This document shows positions 44,870 to 55,900 of a stretch of DNA of 64,000 bases, piece after piece. The notes beneath the pieces are model-generated. The model worked only from the letters and a program-made list of their open reading frames with translations, made no database searches and was not told the DNA's origin. Position 1 is the stretch's first letter; each line of letters starts with the position of its first letter. Location of the stretch: NCBI GenBank assembly GCA_022496805.1, contig CM040107.1, positions 16,169,501 through 16,233,500 of the forward strand, given 5' to 3'. The translations under genes were made by a program, and so were the position numbers. The DNA is from Pohlia nutans (Eukaryota; Streptophyta; Bryopsida; Bryales; Mniaceae).

Positions 44870-46480
44870 CGGAGGGCCCGTGGAGAAAGCTTTCCGGGCG
44901 AGCTTCATCCGGGGGAAGTACAAGAATTGGACTCGGGAGTATTAGCGTGCGACCTACCTGTTTCCGGACAGCGAATTGGAGCTCGACGCAGTTGGACGAG
45001 GAGACTCGGGCTGGATGAAAGACTGGTTCACCCGGCTCTCGAAAAAGGATGGGTTCAAGGTGGAGCATTACAAGACGTCCCAAGAGAAGCGAATTTTCCA
45101 ATTTCTGGTGCCCATCTTCAACGTGGATAAGCCCACCACCATCACGATCATATTGGCGTAGGGCATCTACTCCGCGCTGCACTACAAGAAGACGATAGGA
45201 TGGGGCATTGTGGTGCAGGATTTGGTCAACCGGGAGGCGTCAAAAATTGGAGGTATGGAGGGTTGCTCCATTGCTCCTTTTCTTTACCACTTGTATGCCA
45301 AGCACGGATGCCTCATGGATAGGGAGAAGGTGAGGTTGGAGAAGCAACCGGTTTCGGTAGACCGGAGCCCAGTCAGCAAGCAAGCAGCTCGTCCAGGAGG
45401 GGAGAAGAACCCAGACAAGAGTGTGCAAGAGGAGGAGGAGGATGACGCGGGTGAGCAGGGCGACCAGAACAAGCCAGATGAACGAGGGAGGTAACCTAAG
45501 AGCGTCCCACGTGGAGGAGAACCAGGGAGGTAACCCGGGAACGGACTAGGAGGACCGAGAGGAACCGGAGGAGAAAGTTCCGCCCCGGCCACGCACTTAG
45601 GGGCAACTCCAAAAGGAGAAGATGAAGGCGATCATTCGGAGCGAGGAGGAGGAGGAAGACGGCGAAGAGATCCAATGGTGGGAGGACCAATGGCGCCAGC
45701 TTTCCGGACCAGTTACATCCAGGGGAAGTACAAGCATTGGACCCAAGAGCATTGGCGCATGATTTACAGCTTTCCGGATAGCACCTCAGGACTCAAGGCA
45801 GGTGGGAAAGGCGACTCGGGTTTGGAGAAAGACCGGTTCACCCGGCTCTCGGAGAAGGACGGGTTTAAGGTGGAGCATTGCAAGACGCCTCGGGAGAAGT
45901 GTCTTCTTCAATTTCTGGTGCCCATCTTCAGTCCGGATAAATCCACCACCATCACGATCAAATAGGCAAAGGGCATCAATTCTGCGCTGCACTACAAGAA
46001 GACGATCGGTTGGGGCATTTTGGTGCGGGAGGTTATCGACCGGGAGGCTTGAAAAATCGGAGGTACGAAAAATTGCCCCATTGCTCCATTTCTTTACCAT
46101 CTGTATGACAAGTACAGATGCCTCTCGGATAGGGAGAAGGTGAAGTTGGAGAAGCAGCCGGTTCCAGTAGACCGGTGCCCAGCTAGAGCGCGCGCGCCTC
46201 GTCCGGAAGGGAGAAGGAAACCGGACAAGGAAGTAAGCGAGGACGAAGAAGATGACCGGAGAAGCAGGAAGCCTCCCAACCGGTCGGTACCAGAGGAACT
46301 CAACCAGAGGAACGCTGGAAGAGAAGGGAGGACCTGGGACGAGAGGAACCGGGTGGTGCCGGGACCCAGCCTGAGGAGCGCCGGAAGAAGGGGGAAGGCC
46401 CGGAAGGAGGCCAACTGGGAGGTGCAAACACGCAGCCGGGAAGAGCGACGGAAGAGGAGAGAGGATCCGGTAGGAGGTAC
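44870..46480 (+). repeat. 810-bp tandem duplication in A4
   Basis: GGGGAAGTACAAG recurs at 44912 and 45722, and AGGGAGAAGGTGARGTTGGA at 45321 and 46131: both offsets are exactly 810 bp. The duplicated region codes for the conserved central domain (KYKxWT...FPDS through PFLYHLY and EKQPV). Copies have diverged noticeably, so this is older than the 38-bp duplication nearby. Confidence 0.75.
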
Positions 46481-47782
46481 GCAACCGGATGAGGGTGGTC
46501 CCTCCCGAGCGCGCACCCAGGGACAGCACCAACAGAAGACGAAGCAGGTCATCCGGAGTGATGGAGGGAGAGACGACTCGGAGATCCAAGAAATTACCCC
46601 ACCCCGGAAAAAGGCCAAGAACCGGATGAAGACGACCCCAGTGGACGGCCGAGGTGTCCGTCCCACCGACGAAGCCGATCAAAGCAGCCGCAAGAAGAAC
46701 GTGAAGGAGAAGGCGAAGCGGAAGAGGAAGTCGGAACCGGAAGAGGAAGAAGAAGACTCTGAGGAGGAGGAATCCGAAGAGGAGGAAGACCAAGACGAAG
46801 AGCCTGCCCGGAGAGAAGAGCCAGCCCGAGAAGCAGGGCCAAACCGAGAGGCACAGGAGAGCACGTCGGTCCTCGCAAAACCAGCGGACGTCATGTTCTT
46901 CCCCATCCGCACGGCTATGGAAATGGTGAAGGATAGGTAGACTCCACTGTACACAGCGATGAGGGGAGTCGGGAACATTCTCAAGTGTACACAGCGATGA
47001 GGGGAGTCGGGAACATTCTCAAGTGTAAGAAGGTGGAGGAGTACCCGGAAAGGGTCAAGTAGATCAGACAGGAGGTGGACCGAACTCGCAAGGAGTCGGC
47101 CAAGGCGACCATGCTCATGCTGGATCAGGAGAACGAGCTGGACCGGATGAGGAAGACCATCCAAAAAATGGAGCAACACGATCGGACCAGCCTCAAGCAA
47201 GTGGCCTGGTTGTTCCAACCGGATGGAGAAGTATAGACCAAGGCGAGGCTATACGATGAGAAAGTGACCCAATAGATGGTAGAAGGGGCAGCGCGGGTGA
47301 AGAACATTGTGAAGGACTACGCTACCAAAGTGGAGGAGGCGTTCGTGGGATTCCGGGCGCAGGAGGCGGACGTACTCGCAAGGTGCCCACCCGCACTTGA
47401 ACCAGAAGTGAGAGAAACCAGCAACAGAAGAGGAGGAGTTCCTCTGTTCGGCAACGAGCTACTGGTGACCTTCCGGTTATCAGTGAACGCACCTCAGGCA
47501 GGAGATTTAGACCGGATGCTAGAAGCAGGGAGCTCCACTCCGGAACAGACCTCTCGGCCAGTGGAGAATGAGGAACCGGTTCAGACAGCAGACCAAGGAG
47601 AAGCGAGTTTAGCTGGCTTCGTGAATCCGGAAGAGAAGATGGTGGAGACAGGTATCCAACAGGGTGAGGAGGAAGGATCAAAAGGTGGGCCAGGAGGTAA
47701 CCCGGACGGTCAACCAGATGGTGCGCAAGGACGCAAACCGGAAGGTGAAGAACAGAAGGAATGCGGTGAGCTAGTAAGCTAA
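46140..47782 (+). pseudogene. Family A ORF in A4: charged linker and coiled-coil tail
   Basis: A 266-codon open stretch (46140-46940) is dominated by Arg/Lys/Glu and ends in AMEMVKDR. After a stop and a 38-bp tandem duplication the frame continues EYPERVK...LDQENELDRMRKTIQKME, LFQPDGEV, KARLYDEK and GAARVKNIVKDYATKVEEAF, then an acidic Gly/Glu-rich end to 47782. It is homologous to the A2 ORF at 11177-11803 and the minus fragment 7640-8474. Confidence 0.6.
46948..47023 (+). repeat. Exact 38-bp tandem duplication
   Basis: TGTACACAGCGATGAGGGG and the following 19 bases occur twice in a row with a period of 38 bp. As 38 is not a multiple of three, it breaks the reading frame here. Confidence 0.9.
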
Positions 47783-49077
47783 CCGGGTGTTCCAGAAGAG
47801 GAGCAACAAGAGGAGCAGCAAGAGGAAGAAGGCGGAGAAGAAAAAACGAAGGAGTAGCTGCTCGGAAGATCCGCTGGGTTGGTTAGGATCCGGATTTGGT
47901 GGATCCGGCTTTGTAGGAAGCTTTTTCAGTAGGTAGGTTAGATCTTTTGTGAATAGGCTTTGTAGGATTCCAATGCTAGTGGCAGTTTAGGATAGGAATC
48001 GAACTGTGGAGGGAGCTCCCCAGATTTTCGGATCCCTGGTTTTTAGGATCTGAGGATTTCCCGGATCCGGGCATTTGGGGTTTGCTACTTATCAAGGAAT
48101 GTTCTTCATTCCTTGGGTCTTTTGTGTACCACTGTTCCCTTGTAAATGATCATAGGCGCACCTTTTCTACAAGCGGTGTGTGTGTGTGTGTTGCTGCTTG
48201 AGACAGTGGTCCAATTAGTCCCTTGGTAATCGGGAGGACTGTCCGGGTTTTGGAGAAGATTCAGTTAAGAGACCGGATATAGGTTTTGGGGGAGTTAGAG
48301 GTTGTTTAAATGTGGGATTTTCTATGCCCGGTTGCAGGGAATAATCCGGGTTAGTGGCTGAGTGGATAGGAGGGGGTACTCCGGTCCTATCATAACTCCT
48401 GGACGAGTAGTCCGGTCAAGGTGCCAGCACCTGGATAGACTGTGTAGTAGAAGGATACGGAATTGCCAGAGTAAAATATACCGTTAGGAATCCAACCTAT
48501 TCCGGACACCCCATATAGTGTCCACTCCGGTTAGCAAGTCATTGTAGTATTTCGAGAGAAGGAGGAAACCTGGTTGCGCTTGTGTGACCGGCTGTGGGTT
48601 TGGAAGAAATCTGCAGTTGAAGTGCAGGATGGAAAGTACCCAAGTTAGGGAGTTGAGATACTGTAACCGGAAAGTAGTGAAGTTCCCATCACTAAAAACG
48701 GTATGGAAGGATGTGTCTTTAAATCCAGCACCACTAAATGCAAATGGAGAACCCTCTAAGGGAAAACAGAGGCCAAAACAAACCGGGCTAAGTTGTGAGG
48801 ATAGACCGGGCAGAGTAGGGTTAGATGAACTCCCAATCCAGAAGGAAACCGGATCTAGCCACAACCGGATCAGTCAGTAGTAGAAGATCCGGTTGAGTAC
48901 GGAAGGAGGAAGTTAGTTGGTGATATAAGGAGAGAAATCACCAGCCCGGACTAATCTCCGGAATCCTCCCACTTCACAGAGTCTCCGCGGAACTATAACC
49001 CGGAAATCACCTCTAAGAGCATTTTTAATACGAAAAAGTGCGCTCTGGGGGAGTATCCGGTATCACGTTATAGGACA

Positions 49078-50297
49078 AGTGCCGCCAATTTCACCTCACA
49101 ATTCTCATGTTCTTGCTGCAACGCAACCAACTTGGACAAAGAATTGTTGAGAAGTGTTTGCCCATATTGCACTTGCGAAGACACCTATACTAGCTCCATC
49201 CTCGCAGCATACTTTTCTATAGACAGGCGGCTAAGAAGCGCATCCAATGTGGGAGTTTCTCTTTCAAAAAGGGAGAGATACTCTTGCTACTCCTCAATCG
49301 CCATAGCTCAGATGTCTACATTTGACTCTAACACAATGGCAGTCGGGGTCCGAAACTCTAAAGAGGCCAACCCTCTTTGACCTAAATGTGTTGCAATGGC
49401 GCCCTCTTTGTCTTGCTCATCACCGATGGATACATTCACAGTAACACGACCCAAGGAAACTGTATCCTGTGATTAATTTAACAGATTATTAAGCAATAAT
49501 TTTATCATATGAATTGATAATGCAATATAAATTAGTTGCTACATATAATATATGTCATTATACAATATACTAAAGTTTGACGATGTTTGGGAAGTTATTG
49601 GTAATCCAAAACGACTAAAATGTGCTAAAATGTTCAAAATATATTGCAGAATGTCCTTAATTTTTTCTAATATCTACATAAATTAAAGATATTATTTTCT
49701 AAGCACTCATCAAGAGTCGTTATAACTGGGTGGGGTTGGATCGTGTTACTGTGAATGTACCTTGCTCACCTCCACCATGATCTTTTCGCCAATTTTGGTG
49801 GCGTCTTTTGCAAGTTGATTGCGGCAAGTCCACTTGGCATGGACGCACCAGTTGACTGCTTTCTTGCCCTTCTTGTTCTCGTATACGAGGCCCTTAGCTT
49901 CTGCAAGGTTAATCTATGAGCTATTTGGCACTTGAGTCCGTTGATGAGTGATCATCCATAGCCATTCTATCTTCTTCACAAACCCTGTATCCTCTGAATA
50001 TGAGTAAATGTAGCCATTGTTGCCCACCCTTTGACCAAACAACGCATCCACTTCTGATTCCTCCAAATGCACTCCGAATTTCAATCGCTTTGGCGGTATC
50101 CCTTGGTTGTTCAAGTCATACGCCTTCTCAAATGCTCCTCGTGAGATTGAATCTACTCTATTCCAACAAAGAGAGGGTTGTTCTGCATACAATGGATCGA
50201 CCCAGGAAAGCGATGGAGCTCCTTCCACCTTCACATTCTTCCTCGTGCCTAAACCAATCCCACCACTACCTAAGCTTAAATCGTCCATAATACTCAT
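49078..50297 (-). pseudogene. Truncated paralogue of the gene at 318-3731
   Basis: Exon 1 runs from ATG 50297 to a GTGAGC donor after 49770, with a stop at about 49914. It shares the N-terminal block of the first gene in order: YA..P, F...Y.L, PK.LKFG, a FG...NNGYIY segment, KIEWLWMITHQR and later AVNWCVHAKWT (first gene: KVNWAAYAEWT). Exon 2 begins after TAATCACAG at 49466 (DTVSLGRVTVN) in matching phase and contains a coiled-coil-like stretch (TLDALLSRLSIEKYAARMEL, LSKLVALQQEHENCEVKL) with two stops. It is cut at 49078 by family A unit A4, so the RING-like cluster is lost. Confidence 0.6.
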
Positions 50298-50939
50298 TGC
50301 AAAAACCTAGCTACTACAGTACACGCTCTGAAAATACTATCGTACAGAGAAGCGTGAAAGCCACTTGGGTTGCTACGTGTACAATGTATTAAATTTGGCA
50401 TCTCAGCAGAGCTTTTGCGTCACGTTGCAAATGGCCACCAAAACAACCGGGCATGCAAAGTGGAGGCCAGAACATGTGAAACCCTTGTCCTTGCAATCTC
50501 AATCGCAGAAGTGAATCGCGTGGCTGACAGACGTCCCAAATGCACTCGCATCCTCACAATAAATCATAACGCGCGGTACCGGCCGCCGCATCCAACGCGC
50601 CAATGCAAGCCACATCAGCCGACCTCACACGATGGTTTTGAATAAGGCTGTCAAGGTAAACCAATTCGAGCTGCTGCACTCACAGTGGGGCATTGAAGGC
50701 TGCCCAGCCCCCAATTAATCACACCAGCCCCTCATAGGTGTATGAACATCCATTAACTCATACATTGTCGTCCGTGAGCCACCCAACCATGCATCTACCC
50801 ATCAACTCCATTGATGTTTTTCATCAACCATTTTTAAACGAATCTTTGGAAACAGTGTTGAATCAGCACATAAAAGGTAAACTTATTAGTCCATTAAAAA
50901 TCATAATACAATTTAGAACTCTAATCCGACGACCACAGG

Positions 50940-51024
50940 ACCGTCCAATCGGGCACCCGCTTGCCCGTCTAATCTGGCACCCGCTCAACCGTCCAATCGG
51001 GCAGCCGCTCGCCCGTCCGACTTA
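50940..51024. repeat. ~28-bp GC-rich tandem repeat
   Basis: CCGTCCAATCGGGCACCCGC and two variants are repeated in tandem (CCGTCTAATCTGGCACCCGC, CCGTCCAATCGGGCAGCCGC), separated by 7-8 bases. Confidence 0.7.
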
Positions 51025-51877
51025 CACTAAACCAGTGTGACCCGTAGATAGAGCCACCAAATAGGTAGATTTCGGTGATTTCAGTTCATTTAAATCAGAC
51101 CAGAACGAGGATGGGACACCCATTCTCGTAGATGTCGTCTTATGTGAAGGTATATGAAGCCTCTGTCTGACCTAGCCGTGCGACGCGAGCGTCCAACCTG
51201 GCCGTGCGACATGGCCGTCTGAAAAGTGCTTGTTCTAGTCAATGATCGATATCGATTGTGTGATAAAGTGCGTGTCCGGCTGTTTTGTCGAAGAATGAAA
51301 CTATTTCATTCTCTAACACATTTTGAAATTTGCTCTTGGTGTTTTAGATTACATTCTATGCAACCCATAAGTACAAAATCATGGTCATATTAAATCAGGT
51401 CGGTCTGGCTAAATTTCAATCATGAAATCTTTGAGGCTGTGCACATCTGGGAGAAATGAAATTGAGACACGAGTCATTTTGTGGGGTCTGCATAAGTCGA
51501 GGATCACAGACAAGGAGCTCAAATAGTGGCGCCGCATGAGAGAAAGGACGAGCGCCGCATGAGAGAGGAGAGGAGTGCCGCAGGAGAGGTCGATTAGGCC
51601 CCGAGGATGAAGAGGATAGAAAACACGATGAAGACCCCGGCGAAGAAGAATTGAAACCTCGAAGCCCCTGCGATAAAGACTGCTACCGTGGGCAGGCTGC
51701 CCGGCCTCCTCCGACTGGTGGGCTCCCACCTCCCCGGGAAGAATGATGGGGGGACTTTAACACGACCCTTTCATCAAACATTTTATGAAGTATCTTTGAA
51801 AACAGTGTTGAATCAAGAACACTGACCGGGAAGAACCGGCGGTCAGTTACAAGTCTACGGATTGAATTTTAAAAAAT

Positions 51878-52110
51878 AGTTGGTTGAATCTCAAGATTAG
51901 AGGCAACACACCGGACGAAATGACAAAATTAGTTATATTTAGTATCATAATCGAAAAATATGGGATTTATTCAAAAGCAACCTGCGTTGCCTCTATTCTT
52001 GAGATTCAACCAACGAAAAACATGGGATTTATTCAAAAGCAACCTGCGTTGCCTCTATTCTTGAGATTCAACCAACGAAAAATATGGGATTTATTCAAAA
52101 CAAGTTGCTT
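51878..52110. repeat. 62-bp tandem repeat with inverted copy
   Basis: TGGGATTTATTCAAAA begins at 51961, 52023 and 52085, period 62 bp. GTTGCCTCTATTCTTGAGAT in each unit is the reverse complement (with one mismatch) of ATCTCAAGATTAGAGGCAAC at about 51890. The block could therefore fold back and may be part of a small DNA element; ends beginning CACTG at 51820 and 52157 are suggestive only. Confidence 0.65.
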
Positions 52111-52939
52111 TTGGAAAATAAAGGAAATTGACTGGTTGGCTTAAAAAGTATCCCGAACAGTGATCAGGAAGTTAAAGGGCTAGAATGCTTCATGTTAATT
52201 TAAGTTATTGCTAGAGATACTCCAAAGGTATTTCTAGTAATTTTTGGCAGTGACATGCTTTTGTGCTAGACGTCTGGTAAATCACTACATAAGCAGTGCT
52301 GATTGGTAAATCTAAAGAGCAAATAATCAATCACAATCATGGTCTCAAGTGAGTTCTGAACAATAATATGCAATAAAAGGTTTCCCAAAAGGATACAAAC
52401 AATTTATAAATAGCATTAATAGTCTTAAAAAGGTCTTACACCTTTACAACGGTACTTTTAAAACTCATGGGCTGTTCCCAATTATCAATAATTGGCACTC
52501 CTTGAAATCCTATAACCCTGAGATTGATATGGTTTAGCAGTACAGTTAGGACAAGGATCATGACAAAAGACATGTACAATAGTGTGTCCATGGTAAGTTT
52601 TGAATATAAGTTGTCGGTGTTTGCACAACAAGAAAGCAGTGACGAGTTGGGTGAGCATTCTATGTTACTGACAGGTCATCGAAGAAATCACTCAAAAGTC
52701 ACGTCGCACACATGAGCTTGGTCTCTTCTTGGCTTGACCCATCTTTGCTTTAGCATATCTGCATATTAGTTAAGTACACATCAATGCCAAATTTTGTTTC
52801 GCAAATGGAATGAGAAGAATCCAACAGCACTTCTATATTTAGGAGGCTTTACTGACCAAGAGAATCAAAATACTCAAAACCAGAAACGTTAACGACTGAA
52901 CATCCTGAAGCTTTCGATATAAAAACAATCTGTCAGGTA

Positions 52940-55900
52940 TCAATAGTAAATTGACATATCTGAATAAGGATACTCAACTCGCATTCCTCCTCTGTCAACC
53001 GATAGAACAGGCTTGCTGTTTAGGATCGCGGAGAGCGCTTGAGTAGAACATCGAATGTCCTGGCTTGATACAAGGAACAATGATTATGACGAGCACTTTC
53101 TATTAAAGCTGAATCGTAAGTTCGAAAGAGCCATGATGAACAAGCCCGCATAATAATCAGGCTTCACAATGAAGTATTAGAAACTGACACTAGAAATACA
53201 ATACCTGGAATTCAACGAAGGCAACAGGGAGTCCAGCTTTGATTTGATATTTCAACTTCAAAAATCCAGGATACCTGCAGAGTGCACCTACATTAAAAAA
53301 TATATCCAAATACGAGCTTCACGACTAGTAATAAAATGCCACTTTTATTAGCTGATGCAGATGGCCTAATTGACTGACAGCAATATCCTAAGCTAGCAGA
53401 AATCATCTTTGAGCTTTATGATTTCTCATTACTTCTTAAGTGAATGCCAAATGAATCGTTTGCTACGAACATTCATGAGCTGAGTTGATGGTTACCTGGA
53501 CAGTAATTGTGTAAGTTCTTCTTCCGTGCATAAAGGACCTAAGTTTGCAACGAAGAGGGTAGAACATGGAGGATTGCTGCCAGGTGCTGGGGAAGGTGGA
53601 GGGACCCTGCCCTGAAAATCCTTGCACACAGGCAAGCCATCAGATATCAGATAGATAGCAAAGAACATGAACGCAATGTAAATACAAACGACGGACAAGC
53701 TGTTAAAGGTGCAAAGTTTGCTCTAGGTAATCTCGTAACTGAATGCATTCTCCATGTATTATACAGAGACGAATGACAAGGAGATGTGGATGAGCAAAAA
53801 TTAAGGAATGATTCACAGGAACATAACATACGAGCTCTAATCACAATATGTGAAATCACAGCATTTCTAAATCGCAACTGGGTTTCCGGTCTCCCAGCAA
53901 TCACCGAAGCAGCAAAGCCAAAAAACTTCATTCCAAGCTCCCCAAAACGCGTATAAGGAGCAATAGAACTATAACCTAGAAAAAATCAAGGATGTTAAGC
54001 CCCTCACCATTATATGCCCTGGTAAACTGTCTTGCCCATGAAATGGGGGCGCCAACATGTCACCACTGTAAATGCAACATAGCTTCACTTCATGAGAGCC
54101 CCAAAATTTTCACTCAAGTAGCTAGAATGAAAGAGTAATTAGGCCAACGGTACTAGCAGTTAATGATACACAGAAACTAGCTCCAGCTCCAGCGAGGTAC
54201 TCTAGCCAAAATTTTGCTTCAAGCTAGAGTAATCATAAATCCATTGCCAAACAGTCTTAAGAGGAACACGTGAAGTACAATACTAGAGCACAGTCCAGCA
54301 TCCAAAATGTTCAACGTTTACTACCACAAAAGTCCGTAAAGTCACTATAGATTCTTAAACACGTCCTTGTGCACAAGAACTTGGACTCGGAATATATTAA
54401 GACATCGGTGCTAGAATGGTGCTAGAATAGTAGAAAGCTTGGTGCTAGAAATTTATGTTTAAAAAAACATGAACAAGGTTTTAAAATTTCAATCATTTTG
54501 TCCACTTTTCAAAGTGTTAACGAGTCCAAGGATTCAGAATCCACTACTAATACTATTAAAACCAAGCTTACAAAAGTCTAAGTGACTCCCACCGACTCAA
54601 ATCTCAAATTAATAGAATATGCATAAGCATTGACTACTTCATAGATTCAAAAGCAATACTACGAGTAGACTATTCTAGATTGACCTAATTCTCACAGGCT
54701 ATGTAATTGCCCAATACAAGGTTCCCTACTTGAGTTAACCCCTAAACGTACCAGGGTGTCCCTGGAATTGACAATTTGAGAAAAAAACATTATAACTACC
54801 ATTTAGAAGAATATTCAGGAATTGATATACAAATGGAAGTTCTAGATCTTGAATTTTTGATTCCATCCACACGGTTTGATTCACTAGTACAATCACCAAT
54901 ATTTGATTATAAAATTTGAAAGTTAAAATTAAAAATTCCTTCTAAATTTGATTACAACTTAAATTTCAATATTTTTTGAGTAAAGTTTGTTGGAATGAGT
55001 TTGAAATGAGATACTCTTAAACGTGGTGATACTTTGAAATTTTTGTGTTTCTTAAATTTGTGACCTCATCTTTCACGATTCCACTTTGAATTAGAGTCAA
55101 TGCAATTTTGGCTTGGTCAACAACTTGACATACTTCTACATTTGTAATTTTAGAAAAATATGTACTCTAGTATGACTAAATCCAGCCATTAGATAGGACA
55201 ACTTGGTGAAGAATCTCCAAAAAATTGAATGAGTTTGAAATGAGATACTCTTAAACGTGGTGATACTTTGAAATTTTTGTGTTTCTTAAATTTGTGACCT
55301 CATTTTTCACGATTCCACTTTGAATTAGAGTCAATGCAATTTTGGCTTGGTCAACAACTTGACATACTTCTACATTTGTAATTTTAGTAAAATATGTACT
55401 CTAGTATGACTAAATCCAGCCATTAGATAGGACAACAACTTGGTGAAGAATCTCCAAAAAATTGGATGAGTTTCATCCAAGCATTGATGAGAACGTTAGA
55501 AGGCTTTGAATTCATTCGTGATCCAGTTTCTGGACTCTGGGACGTTTAGGGGTTAATATAAAATCTTCTAGTTAAGAATAAAGATGTATCATTCATGAAC
55601 TATCTGAGAATCCAATCAGAATACAGTAAAACCACAATGCACTAAAATCCAATTTAATACAAAACCGCAAATACCAATGGTTAATCACTCCAAAGCACCG
55701 TGAAGAAATAATTATTCTAAGAATGAAAAGCAACATACTTAACTCCACGTAACACATGAAAGAGAATTGTGTATCAATAAGACTCCAACAAATACGTGTA
55801 GGAAACTAGAAAGCCCTCTTAAACTTGACCATACACACAGCTATCAGCTAATATTGCAAGCTGGCTTTAGTTAGTGACACAATCGGCTGGCCCAGCACTT

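Larger units (their letters stand above)
44241..49077 (+). mobile_element. Family A unit A4 (4.84 kb), ORF-bearing LTR-like unit
   Basis: Starts TGTCGAACCTCG and ends TTATAGGACA, matching the termini of A2 and A5. The TATA-like CCATAAATAGAG is at 44310. The ORF begins at ATG 44688 (MPRKGESSARFKIAKKR) and decays with stops (44865, 44944, 45160). Conserved blocks include LTRLSKKDGFKVEHYK-like, GIYSALHYKK and APFLYHLYAKHGCL. A second copy of the central domain follows 810 bp downstream (45675-46140), then an acidic/basic linker and the coiled-coil tail to about 47782. Flanks CTAGC and AGTGC are not a target duplication. It interrupts the gene remnant at 49078. Confidence 0.75.
50298..52939. other. 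Spacer between the truncated paralogue and the RNA-binding gene
   Basis: No coding region is supported. It holds a pair of ~49-bp direct repeats (50815-50865 and 51766-51815), a three-unit ~25-bp repeat (50940-51024) and the repeat cluster at 51878-52110. The 3' UTR of the minus-strand gene should lie just below 52940; no clear AATAAA is evident. Confidence 0.45.

Noticed and set aside
45786..46793. 335-codon minus-strand ORF in A4
   Set aside because: It is antisense to the Arg/Lys/Glu-rich linker; composition (Leu, Pro, Arg, Ser) is that of a shadow frame and it has no counterpart in A2.
44236..49082. Target-site duplication around A4
   Set aside because: CTAGC and AGTGC share only the last two bases; I could not find a convincing duplication.
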